64,000 nt of DNA from NCBI RefSeq assembly GCF_900113805.1, contig NZ_FOQT01000002.1, positions 620,001 to 684,000 on the forward strand, read 5' to 3'. Shown one piece after another: positions 53,389-61,854 of the stretch. Below the pieces are notes generated by a model. The model worked only from the letters and a program-made list of their open reading frames with translations. It ran no database searches and was not told the DNA's origin. Origin of the DNA: Halpernia frigidisoli (GTDB lineage: Bacteria > Bacteroidota > Bacteroidia > Flavobacteriales > Weeksellaceae). Every line of letters starts with the position of its first letter. The first letter of the stretch is position 1. The translations under genes were made by a program, and so were the position numbers.

Positions 53389-54420
53389 TTATGTTTTTGG
53401 CAAAGACAGTTTCACTTGTTTTATAAATTCATTTTCATCGTCAACGTTTAAAACAAAAGTATTTAATTTTCTTTTTATGCCGTAAAAACTTTCTACAGTT
53501 TGTTCATTCATTAATTCAATTTTAATATTATTTCCTTCAAATTTCCCAAAAGGTGAAAAATATTTTATGTTACCTTTTTTTAAAATCTCCGAATTATACA
53601 TTTCAACATTTCGAATATTCTCAAACTCCACGAAAGTTTCGCTTATAAAACTATATTTTATTGAAATTCCATTTTTTAAGACTGCAATTGGTCTTTTTGG
53701 AATTGCTCTTAAAATGCCAAAAATTTGAATTATCGTGTAAATACTTATCGCAGTAATGACCCATGCAAATGCATCATTCCACTTGACCAATAATTTATGC
53801 ACAACAAATGTTTCAGTAATTGTTAAAAAAATAATCGAACTTAAAATCGCTATTATCGCACTTTTTTTATGATAACTGAATTCGTTTTCCTTTAAAATCG
53901 GTTTTTTCCAATTTAAAAAACCGTAATAAAAAACTGCAATTTCTGTTGAAAGCGGTGTCACCAAACTTTTTGGAACAATACTTTCCGCAACCTTTTTTAA
54001 AATATTAAAAAAATCTAAATGTCTGTTTTCAGGTTCACTTAAATCGCGGATCCCTTTTCTTACTTTAAATACTAAAATTCCAATTATTATCACTTCTAAT
54101 AAAGGCAGAAACCATTTTTTGAAAAAATTTAAATAAAATTGATTTTGATTAGAGATGAAAATTGTTGCTAAAATAATATTTAACGTCAATAAAATTGATA
54201 TTGAATTTTTTGTAATTTTAGTACTTCGAATCAAAAAATAATAAATTATTGGGATTGTAAATAAAAAATCAAAAGTAACTGCAAAAGACATCAAATCTGG
54301 TCTGGCTAAATAACTTCTGGATTTTAGTATCAAAACAGAAAAAATGATCATTAAAATTGGCAAACCAAAAATGACAGATTTCCTTAAATAATTTTGTGGT
54401 TCAAATGATTCCATATGCAA
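53389..54420 (-). CDS. Uncharacterised membrane protein in the trehalase operon
   Basis: 343 residues. Several hydrophobic helices (FGLPILMIIFSVLILKSRSY, FDFLFTIPIIYYFLI, WFLPLLEVIIIGILVF, AIIAILSSIIFLTITETFVV) precede a soluble C-terminal region. No family is recognised. It starts two bases after the treF stop, so it shares that transcript. Start could be the first or third codon (both ATG). Confidence 0.65.
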   Translation of the reverse strand: MHMESFEPQNYLRKSVIFGLPILMIIFSVLILKSRSYLARPDLMSFAVTFDFLFTIPIIYYFLIRSTKITKNSISILLTLNIILATIFISNQNQFYLNFFKKWFLPLLEVIIIGILVFKVRKGIRDLSEPENRHLDFFNILKKVAESIVPKSLVTPLSTEIAVFYYGFLNWKKPILKENEFSYHKKSAIIAILSSIIFLTITETFVVHKLLVKWNDAFAWVITAISIYTIIQIFGILRAIPKRPIAVLKNGISIKYSFISETFVEFENIRNVEMYNSEILKKGNIKYFSPFGKFEGNNIKIELMNEQTVESFYGIKRKLNTFVLNVDDENEFIKQVKLSLPKT

Positions 54421-54422
54421 AT

Positions 54423-55901
54423 TTAAGAATTTTTCATTTTCAAATAAACACCATTCGTCCAGCCAAAACCATCTTGGTTTGGATATTCGCCGCCGCCTGC
54501 TTTTTGGCTTGTGTCCATTGCGTTATACTTTTCCATTAATTTGCCGGTATTTGCGTAAACTCTTTCCACATTTTCGCACCAATTATTTTTAATTTTATCG
54601 GCTAAATCATCGAATCCATAATTTTTCAAACCTTTAAAACAGATCCATTGCAAAGGTGCCCAAGCATTTGGCGCGTCCCATTGCTGACCGGAAATAATGT
54701 CGGTTGTGATAATTCCGCCATCTTTTAAGAGAAACTTTTCGATGTTTTTTGCAGTATTTATCGCCTGATCTTCGGTTGCAATATTTAGAAATAATGGATA
54801 AGCCATTGCCGCACTTATGCTTTTTGAGATTTTATTTTCTTTAAAATTATAATCAGAAAATACTCCAGTTTTTTCGTCGTATAAGTATTTTTGAACGGCA
54901 GATTTTCTTTTTTCAGATTTTGATTTGTAATAATCTGATTTTTCAATATCTGTTTTGCTAAAAAAGTTTTCTAAAGTTTTTTCATAATGAAAAAGTAAAC
55001 AATTCAAATCAATTGGTAAAATAGATTGCGTTTGTATCGTCGAAATATCTTGTGGATCTGAAAACCAACGGCTTGAAAAATCCCACCCAGACTCACACGC
55101 CGAACGGACATCATTATAAAAATCAGGATTTTCTGTCTTTTTTTTATCTAAAATATCAATTAAATAACTTTCCGGTCGCGGTGAATTATCTGTGTCGTTG
55201 TATCTGTTTAAAATATTTTCATTGTTTAATTTTACAACTCTTTTATGCGCGTTCGATTCAGAAAATTCATCGGAACCGTTCATCCAGAAATCATATTCTT
55301 TAATTAAGGAAGGTAAATATTTTTCATACAAACTTTCATCACCATAAATCTCAACCAGCAATTCTACCATCAGTGAAAAGTACGGCGGTTGCGAACGACT
55401 GAGAAAATAAGTGCGGTTTCCATTTGGCACAAAACCAATTGTTTGTATTAAAAAATCACAATTATCAACAATATTTTTTGCCATTTCTTTTTCGCCAGAA
55501 ACCTGCAGACCAAGCATCACGAAATAACTGTCCCAGTAAAAAAATTCATTAAACCTTCCGCCAGGAACGATGTACGGTTTTGGTAAGGCTAAAAGTGAAC
55601 TTTTATTGTCTTTTGCTTCCCGTGTTAAAACTTTCCAAAGTTGATCAATATGTTTTTCAATTGGCAAATTTTCTACAATTTCAACTAAAAGATCTTCATT
55701 TTTAAAATCAAAATTGGCATTAACAAAATCTTTTAAATCAAAATTTTTAAGATTTTTTTCTGTGCTGAATTTTTGATTAATTATTTCCACTTCAAATTTA
55801 GGAATGGCGTCACAAAAAGTTTTTTGGTCAGCAAAAAGTTCTGCGGTTTGAACGGCATCAAACAATTCAAAAATAGCTTCTGTATGAAAATTAGTCTGCA
55901 T
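54423..55901 (-). CDS. treF: Trehalase (GH37)
   Basis: Hydrolyses trehalose to two glucose. It has 492 residues with no signal peptide, so cytoplasmic. The family signatures PGGRFNEFFYWDSYF and QQWDAPNAWAPLQW are both present, with NQDGFGWTNGVYLKMK near the end. The start overlaps the MFS transporter gene by 11 bases. The order transporter-trehalase suggests uptake then cleavage of the disaccharide. Confidence 0.93.
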   Translation of the reverse strand: MQTNFHTEAIFELFDAVQTAELFADQKTFCDAIPKFEVEIINQKFSTEKNLKNFDLKDFVNANFDFKNEDLLVEIVENLPIEKHIDQLWKVLTREAKDNKSSLLALPKPYIVPGGRFNEFFYWDSYFVMLGLQVSGEKEMAKNIVDNCDFLIQTIGFVPNGNRTYFLSRSQPPYFSLMVELLVEIYGDESLYEKYLPSLIKEYDFWMNGSDEFSESNAHKRVVKLNNENILNRYNDTDNSPRPESYLIDILDKKKTENPDFYNDVRSACESGWDFSSRWFSDPQDISTIQTQSILPIDLNCLLFHYEKTLENFFSKTDIEKSDYYKSKSEKRKSAVQKYLYDEKTGVFSDYNFKENKISKSISAAMAYPLFLNIATEDQAINTAKNIEKFLLKDGGIITTDIISGQQWDAPNAWAPLQWICFKGLKNYGFDDLADKIKNNWCENVERVYANTGKLMEKYNAMDTSQKAGGGEYPNQDGFGWTNGVYLKMKNS

Positions 55902-57117
55902 TTATTTCTGTCTTTTTAGTTGTTTTATTTATAAAAAATAGGACCACTATTAATATTGTCAAAGGAATTAGCGCAAAATAAAATACTTTATCACCACCAA
56001 CTACCTGAAATAATCTGCCGATAACCACAGAACCAAAACTACCACCAACAGCAGAGAAAAATGTCAGCAAACCTGCTACAGCACTATGATGTATTTTTTC
56101 GGTAGCACTCAAAATAGTAGAATTGATGATGGGATAAATTGGCGCTAAAAAAAGACCAATTAAAGGGAAAACAAATCCAATTAAAGGCACATTTTCCAGT
56201 GTTGAAATATTTGTTACTGCTAAACCAGAAGCCAACGGTAAAGCAAAAATGACCAAAAGCGCAGCCGCTACTAAACAACTCGTAAGGTAAATATACCAAT
56301 GGATTTTTTTAATAATAAAACCCGAAACAAAACGCCCGATCGCGATCGACAACATTAAAATAACAGCCATCTGACTCGCCAGACTTTCATTTAAATGAAG
56401 AGTTTTTTGGTTAAAAGTCGGCAGCCAACTCATAATTCCCTGTTCTGTCATGACATACATAAACGCAAAAACGGCGAATAAAATAATTAATGGTCTTTTT
56501 AAAAGATTTCCCATCGTGTTTACATCTTCTTTTAACGAACTTGGAACTTCTGCCGGAAGATCAAATTTTGAAAAAGCAATGAATATAAAAACTACTGCAA
56601 TTAATGCAGCTAAAACCAGATAAACATTCAACCACGCTTTCGGATCAGTCTCACTGTTAAATAAGGGAAAAACAATATAAGCAAAGACAATCCCAAGCAT
56701 AAAAACACTTTCTATGATACTCATAAAGGATTTGTGCGCTTTGTCAGTTTCCGCAACAACGCCAATTAAGGTATAAACTGAAACTTTTATGATAGCAAAA
56801 GAAAAACCGGTACATGCGAATAATAGAGCGACAGTGAAAAAAGAATCCGCAAAATACATCGTTAAACAGCCTACAAAAACTATTATATAACTGATCAACA
56901 TTCCTTTTTTATGACCAAATTTGGGCAAAAGTGAACCAACAAAAAAAGCCACAACAGCAATAGTCATGTCTTTTGCTGGATCAAGCCACCCAGCTAAATT
57001 CTCTGAAACACCGTAAACATTTTGCGATTTTAAAATTAAAATCCCAACACTGTTTAAAAGCGCGGCGAAAACAAAATAGTTGATAAATAAGGCGATTTTA
57101 AGCGAAATGTTCTTCAT
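55891..57117 (-). CDS. MFS sugar transporter
   Basis: 408 residues with about 12 hydrophobic helices. It is of the FHS/FucP-like type by layout (VFGVSENLAGWLDPAKDMTI-like start, then FGHKKGMLISYIIVFVGC). It overlaps treF by 11 bases, so trehalose or a related sugar is a likely substrate (inference from context). Confidence 0.85.
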   Translation of the reverse strand: MKNISLKIALFINYFVFAALLNSVGILILKSQNVYGVSENLAGWLDPAKDMTIAVVAFFVGSLLPKFGHKKGMLISYIIVFVGCLTMYFADSFFTVALLFACTGFSFAIIKVSVYTLIGVVAETDKAHKSFMSIIESVFMLGIVFAYIVFPLFNSETDPKAWLNVYLVLAALIAVVFIFIAFSKFDLPAEVPSSLKEDVNTMGNLLKRPLIILFAVFAFMYVMTEQGIMSWLPTFNQKTLHLNESLASQMAVILMLSIAIGRFVSGFIIKKIHWYIYLTSCLVAAALLVIFALPLASGLAVTNISTLENVPLIGFVFPLIGLFLAPIYPIINSTILSATEKIHHSAVAGLLTFFSAVGGSFGSVVIGRLFQVVGGDKVFYFALIPLTILIVVLFFINKTTKKTEINAD

Positions 57118-57153
57118 TGGTTACTTTTAAATATAAAATCTAGCGTCTTTAAA

Positions 57154-57184
57154 CAAAAAATTCATTTAACAAAGTAAATGAATT
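57154..57184 (-). terminator. Terminator after the thioredoxin-like gene
   Basis: AATTCATTTA (57159-57168) and TAAATGAATT (57175-57184) form a perfect 10-bp stem. On the minus strand it is followed by a T-run. It lies about 50 bases downstream of the stop at 57233. Confidence 0.8.
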
Positions 57185-57232
57185 ATAAGTAAAAGCGTAA
57201 AAATATTTTATTAAAAGAAAGATGTCAACATC

Positions 57233-57790
57233 TTATTTCCATTTAATGCCGCAACCCATGCTTGGTTTTTGAACTTCTTCCTGAGATTCGCCTGCTAAAA
57301 GATTTTCAAAAGCAATTATTAAATCTTCGCCGGTTACTTCTTTCTGATTTCCCGGGCGGGAATCATCCATTTGTCCGCGGTAAATTAAGTCTAATTTATC
57401 ATCAAAAAAGAAAAAATCTGGTGTGCAAGCCGCGTCAAATGCTTTCGCCACACTTTGACTTTCATCATACAAATAAGGAAATTTAAAACCCTCATCTTCT
57501 TGAAATTCCGCCATTTTTTCTGGTGAATCTTCAGGATATTTCTCAACATTATTAGAACTGATCGCAATAAATTCAATACCATTTTCGCCGTAATCTTCGT
57601 ACAATTCGGCCAACTGATCGATTACGCTCAATACAAACGGGCAATGATTACACATAAAAATAACCAAAGTTCCTTTTTCACCTTTAAGATCTTCTAAAGT
57701 TTGAACTTCATTTTTCTTTGAAGGATTTGGAAGTTCAAAAAACGGTGCTTTTGTGCCTAAAGGAAGCATTTTAGAATTGGTATCAGACAT
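57233..57790 (-). CDS. Thioredoxin family protein (AhpC/TSA-like)
   Basis: 185 residues. Peroxiredoxin-like opening (MLPLGTKAPFFELPNPSKKN), then a redox motif in LVIFMCNHCPFVLSVIDQLA (CNHC). This is the layout of Bacteroidota redoxins of the TlpA/resolving type without a signal peptide. It follows miaA by 24 bases and is closed by a terminator. Confidence 0.85.
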   Translation of the reverse strand: MSDTNSKMLPLGTKAPFFELPNPSKKNEVQTLEDLKGEKGTLVIFMCNHCPFVLSVIDQLAELYEDYGENGIEFIAISSNNVEKYPEDSPEKMAEFQEDEGFKFPYLYDESQSVAKAFDAACTPDFFFFDDKLDLIYRGQMDDSRPGNQKEVTGEDLIIAFENLLAGESQEEVQKPSMGCGIKWK

Positions 57791-57814
57791 GGTTTAATTT
57801 TTTAAAAGTTTAAT

Positions 57815-58717
57815 TTAAGACTTCAAAGGTAAGATTTTAAGAACGTCTTCCCAAGAATAATCGTAGGGCAAAACTTCAATGTTTTCTAATTTTTTATTCC
57901 AGGTCGTTTGCCTTTTTGCGTAACGGCGGCTATTTTTCTTAATTTCTTCTATTGCAAAATCAAGATTCCAAATTCCATCAAAATAATTGAACAATTCTTT
58001 ATAACCAACGGTTTGTAAAGGCACTAAATTTTTAAATTTTTCTAAATTTTTAACTTCTGCTTCTAAACCATTTTCCAGCATCACATCAACACGCTGATTT
58101 ATTCTGTCGTAAATAATTTCCCGCGGCGCATCCAAACAAATTCTGAAAGTTTCAAAATCTCGTTTTGGTTGATGTTCTTTAATATTTTCTGTGTAAGTTT
58201 TTCCAGTTTGCCAGATAATATCTATCGCACGCAAAAGTCGGCGTGGATTATCTTTGTCAACTATTTTAAAATATTCTGGATCTAAATTTTCTAAAATATT
58301 TTGCAATTTTTCTAAACCTTCAGTTTCCCAGATCTGCATTAATTTCTGTTGGTTTTCTTCATTGGCTTCCGGCAAATTATTTAAACCTTCAACGACGGCT
58401 TTTTCATACATTCCGCTTCCGCCAACTAAAACGGCGAAATCATTTTTAATGAAAATTTCGTCAATTTTTTTTAAAGCGTCAATTTCATATTGACCAATCG
58501 AATAATAATCTTCCACCGAAAGATTTCCAATAAAATGATGCGAAACTTCAGTTAGCTCTTCATCTGAAGGAACAGCCGTTCCGATTTTCATTTCTTTAAA
58601 AAACTGGCGGGAATCGCAGGAAATAATTTCGGTTTCAAAATATTTCGCCACTTTTATTGCTAAAGAAGTTTTGCCAATTCCAGTAGAACCAATGATGGAG
58701 ATTAATTTTTTAGCCAA
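57815..58717 (-). CDS. miaA: tRNA dimethylallyltransferase
   Basis: Adds the dimethylallyl group to A37 of UNN-reading tRNAs. It has 300 residues. P-loop GSTGIGKTSLAIKVAKYF, then EIISCDSRQFFKEMKIGTAV and DNPRRLLRAIDIIWQTGKTY, as in MiaA. The C-terminus is shorter than in E. coli. Divergent from the carboxylase gene. Confidence 0.95.
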   Translation of the reverse strand: MAKKLISIIGSTGIGKTSLAIKVAKYFETEIISCDSRQFFKEMKIGTAVPSDEELTEVSHHFIGNLSVEDYYSIGQYEIDALKKIDEIFIKNDFAVLVGGSGMYEKAVVEGLNNLPEANEENQQKLMQIWETEGLEKLQNILENLDPEYFKIVDKDNPRRLLRAIDIIWQTGKTYTENIKEHQPKRDFETFRICLDAPREIIYDRINQRVDVMLENGLEAEVKNLEKFKNLVPLQTVGYKELFNYFDGIWNLDFAIEEIKKNSRRYAKRQTTWNKKLENIEVLPYDYSWEDVLKILPLKS

Positions 58718-58730
58718 AAGATATTTTTTC

Positions 58731-58761
58731 CAAAATTAACTCAATAAATTAAAAATCCCAA
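58731..58761 (-). promoter_or_regulatory. Promoter of miaA
   Basis: On the minus strand TTG (58759-58761), 20 bases, then TAATTTTG (58731-58738). It lies just upstream of the miaA ATG. The -33 box falls inside a hairpin at 58754-58783. Confidence 0.6.
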
Positions 58762-58783
58762 GAACTTTGTAATTCTCGGGATT
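58754..58783 (-). terminator. Orphan terminator-like hairpin in the miaA/carboxylase divergent gap
   Basis: AATCCCAAGAA (58754-58764) and TTCTCGGGATT (58773-58783). As minus-strand RNA the stem is complete with one G-U pair and is followed by a U-rich run. No minus-strand gene lies upstream of it. It may stop antisense transcription from the carboxylase gene or be a relic. Confidence 0.5.
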
Positions 58784-58927
58784 CTCAACTATTAAAAAAA
58801 TAAACTTAGGATAAACTATTAATTTTATAACGCCGTAAAAGTCAAAATATTATATTTAAATAACTCAAGCATTAAAGAATTTTTCATTTTTCAATTAAAT
58901 CCTTATCTTTAAAACATAAATATTATT

Positions 58928-60556
58928 ATGGACTTAGAATTTAATAAACGCGAAGATATCAACAAGCAGAAATTGTCGGACATCAATTATTTGCTAAAAG
59001 AAATAAATAAATGCGGCGGCGAAAAACGCCTGCAAAAACAACGTGATGAAGGGAAAATGACGGCTCGTGAACGTGTTGATTATCTTTTGGATGATAAAAA
59101 AGATTCTATAGAAATTGGCGCTTTTGCAGGTTTTGAAATGTATGAGGAAGAAGGCGGTTGTCCTGCAGCAGGCGTTGTGGTGAAAATGGGCTATGTTTCC
59201 GGCAGACAATGTCTGGTAGTTGCAAATGACGCTTCCGTGAAAGCAGGCGCATGGTTTCCAATTACAGGAAAGAAGAATTTACGAGCGCAGGAAATTGCTA
59301 TGGAAAACCGTTTGCCGATTATTTATTTGGTAGATTCTGCAGGCGTTTATTTGCCGATGCAGGATGAAATTTTTCCTGATAAAGAAATGTTTGGTAGGAT
59401 TTTTAGAAATAATGCAAAGATGAGCGCGGCAGGAATTATCCAGATTTCTGCGGTGATGGGAAGTTGCGTTGCAGGCGGCGCTTATTTGCCAATTATGAGT
59501 GATGAAGCGATGATCGTTGATAAAACCGGTTCAATTTTTCTTGCCGGAAGTTATTTGGTGAAAGCCGCAATTGGCGAATCTATTGATAATGAATCACTTG
59601 GTGGTGCAACAATGCATTGTGAAGTTTCCGGCGTGACAGATTTTAAAGCAAAAGATGATGCGGATGCTTTAAATAGAATTAAAAATATTATGAAATCTCT
59701 TGGTGATTTTGAAAAAGCCGGATTTGATAGGATTGAAAGCGCAGAACCAAACGAGAAGATTGAAAATATTTTTGGGATTATGCCCGCTTTGAGAAACGAG
59801 CAATATGACACAAAAGAAATTTTAAAATGCCTGACTGATAATTCTGAATTTGAGGAATACAAAGCAGATTATGGCAAAACAATTATTTGTGCGACCGCAA
59901 GAATTGACGGTTGGTCCGTCGGAATTGTCGCCAATCAAAGAACTTTAGTGAAAAACGGCAAAGGCGAAATGCAGTTTGGCGGCGTTATTTATTCAGATTC
60001 TGCTGACAAAGCAACGCGATTTATTGCGAATTGTAACCAAAGAAAAATCCCTCTAGTTTTCCTTCAAGATGTGACGGGTTTTATGGTTGGGTCAAAATCT
60101 GAGCAAGGTGGAATTATTAAAGACGGCGCAAAAATGGTGAACGCCGTTTCCAATTCTGTTGTTCCAAAATTTACGATCATTACAGGAAATTCTTATGGCG
60201 CCGGAAATTATGCGATGTGCGGAAAAGCATATGATCCACGATTAATAGTGGCGTGGCCATGGGCGGATTTGGCTGTAATGGGCGGAAGTCAGGCAGCGAA
60301 AGTTTTAGCACAAATCCAGGAATCGACTTTAAAAAAGAAAGGTAAAATCTTAACCGATGAAGACCGTCAAAAACTTTTAGACGAAATTTCCGCGAAATAT
60401 AAAAAGCAAACCGAAGCCACTTACGCAGCCGCAAGACTTTGGACCGACGCTATCATTAATCCAATCGACACCAGAAAATGGATCTCCATGGGAATTGAAG
60501 CGGCCGATCATTCGCCGATCACGGAGAAATTTAATTTGGGCGTGATTCAGGTGTAA
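58928..60556 (+). CDS. Acyl-CoA carboxylase carboxyltransferase (beta) subunit
   Basis: 542 residues of the propionyl/methylcrotonyl-CoA carboxylase beta type. Two crotonase-fold halves are visible: GKMTARERVDYLLDD near the start, GSCVAGGAYLPIMSDEAMIV, and TGNSYGAGNYAMCGKAYDPR with WPWADLAVMGGSQAAKVL. The MCGKAYDPR pattern is closer to methylcrotonyl-CoA carboxylase. The biotin subunit is not adjacent, so the substrate is open. Confidence 0.92.
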   Translation: MDLEFNKREDINKQKLSDINYLLKEINKCGGEKRLQKQRDEGKMTARERVDYLLDDKKDSIEIGAFAGFEMYEEEGGCPAAGVVVKMGYVSGRQCLVVANDASVKAGAWFPITGKKNLRAQEIAMENRLPIIYLVDSAGVYLPMQDEIFPDKEMFGRIFRNNAKMSAAGIIQISAVMGSCVAGGAYLPIMSDEAMIVDKTGSIFLAGSYLVKAAIGESIDNESLGGATMHCEVSGVTDFKAKDDADALNRIKNIMKSLGDFEKAGFDRIESAEPNEKIENIFGIMPALRNEQYDTKEILKCLTDNSEFEEYKADYGKTIICATARIDGWSVGIVANQRTLVKNGKGEMQFGGVIYSDSADKATRFIANCNQRKIPLVFLQDVTGFMVGSKSEQGGIIKDGAKMVNAVSNSVVPKFTIITGNSYGAGNYAMCGKAYDPRLIVAWPWADLAVMGGSQAAKVLAQIQESTLKKKGKILTDEDRQKLLDEISAKYKKQTEATYAAARLWTDAIINPIDTRKWISMGIEAADHSPITEKFNLGVIQV

Positions 60557-60599
60557 TAGAAAAATAAGGAGCAAGACAAGAATTCATATTTCCGAAGAT

Positions 60600-60697
60600 G
60601 GTTCCCGTGTTCCGTTATATCTTTTTTTTGCTGGAAATTTATTCTTTAAAAAAAAAGACTTAGTAAGCAAAAAAAGGATGCCACTTCACCCGCGGCT
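60600..60697 (-). repeat. Dispersed intergenic repeat, copy 6
   Basis: Read on the minus strand it starts AGCCGCGGGTGAAGTGGCAT and ends ATAACGGAACACGGGAACC. It has arms TTTTTTTGC and GCAAAAAAAA and is closest to copy 1. It lies between the carboxylase gene and the damaged hydrolase gene. Confidence 0.75.
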
Positions 60698-60823
60698 AGT
60701 AAGAACGATTTTCGATTTTCCAATTGAATGTTCAACTTTATTAAAATAGAAAAATTAGAACTTTTACTTACAATTTCTGTTCATTAAATAAGATGAAAAG
60801 AACATTTTTAAACATTTAAAACA

Positions 60824-61770
60824 TGAAAAAATTAATCTTTCTTTTCGCATTTTTCTTAGTAAAATTTAGTTTCGCATAAAACCATCCAAGCAGTTATACA
60901 GACGGAAAATATGTCGAAGTAAACGGCGCAAAACTCTATGTGGTAGAAGTCGGGCAAGGTGATCCGATGATCATAATTCCTGGCGGACCGGGAGGTAATC
61001 ATCTTAAATACCGTGCTTTTGACGCCATTGCAAAAGACAATAAAATCATTTATTATGACGGATTTGGCAGGGGAAAAAGCGATACCGCAAAAGTAGTGAC
61101 GGAATATACCTTGGCGCGTGACATCGAAGATATTGAAAGTTTGAGGAAAGCATTAAAATTAAACAAAATCAATGTTCTGGGGCATTCTTACGGCGGTTTG
61201 GTTGCACAAGGTTATGCTGTAAAATATCCACAAAACGTTAATCATTTGAATCTTGCAGACACATTTCACAGTTATTTAATGTGGCAAAAAAATGATGATA
61301 ATTCCAACCATGAAATAAAAACCAATTACCCGGAAGTCTGGGCAGAATTAATGGTAATTCGTGAAAAAGGCGCCGTTTCCAGCGACGCCAGTCATCAGGA
61401 AATTTACGGAAAAGTACCTTATGGTTTTTTATATGCTTATAATCCAGATATATTTGTAGGACGTGGCGGCAAACCTTATCCAAATCCTTTCAATTCTAAA
61501 TTGTATTATCAAATGGTCGGAAGAGACGGCGATTTTATTGTGGGAAGCGATATTGGAACGTTCGATTTTCGGAAAGATTTAAAAAATTTAAAATTGCCAG
61601 TCTTAATTTATGGCGGAAGATTTGACAGAGTTGCTGTCCCGGAAATGATGGTGAAATATAAAGAATATTGCCCACAGGCAAAATTCGTGATGTTTGAAAA
61701 ATCCGGGCATAATCCACAAGTTGAGGAACCGGAAAAACTATTTCCTTTAATTGAAAGTTTCTTGCATTAA
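60824..61770 (+). pseudogene. Alpha/beta hydrolase (proline iminopeptidase-like), N-terminus broken
   Basis: The catalytic part is intact in one frame: oxyanion region IIIPGGPGGNHLKY, nucleophile elbow VLGHSYGGLVAQGY, acid in YGGRFDRVAVPEM, and histidine in EKSGHNPQVEEP. The upstream signal peptide is in two pieces. From ATG 60824 the frame hits a stop after 11 codons. One added A in the poly-A run would give MKKINLLFAFFLVKFSFA. A second lesion, TAA at 60877-60879, stands where secreted homologs usually have CAA. The remaining frame could only start at GTG 60940, without its first beta-strand. Confidence 0.8.
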
Positions 61771-61854
61771 AATTTTAGCAATACCATTTACTTTAATTCT
61801 CTAAAAGAAATTTTTATATTACAAATTCTAAGAATAACTTTTTATCTTTAACAC

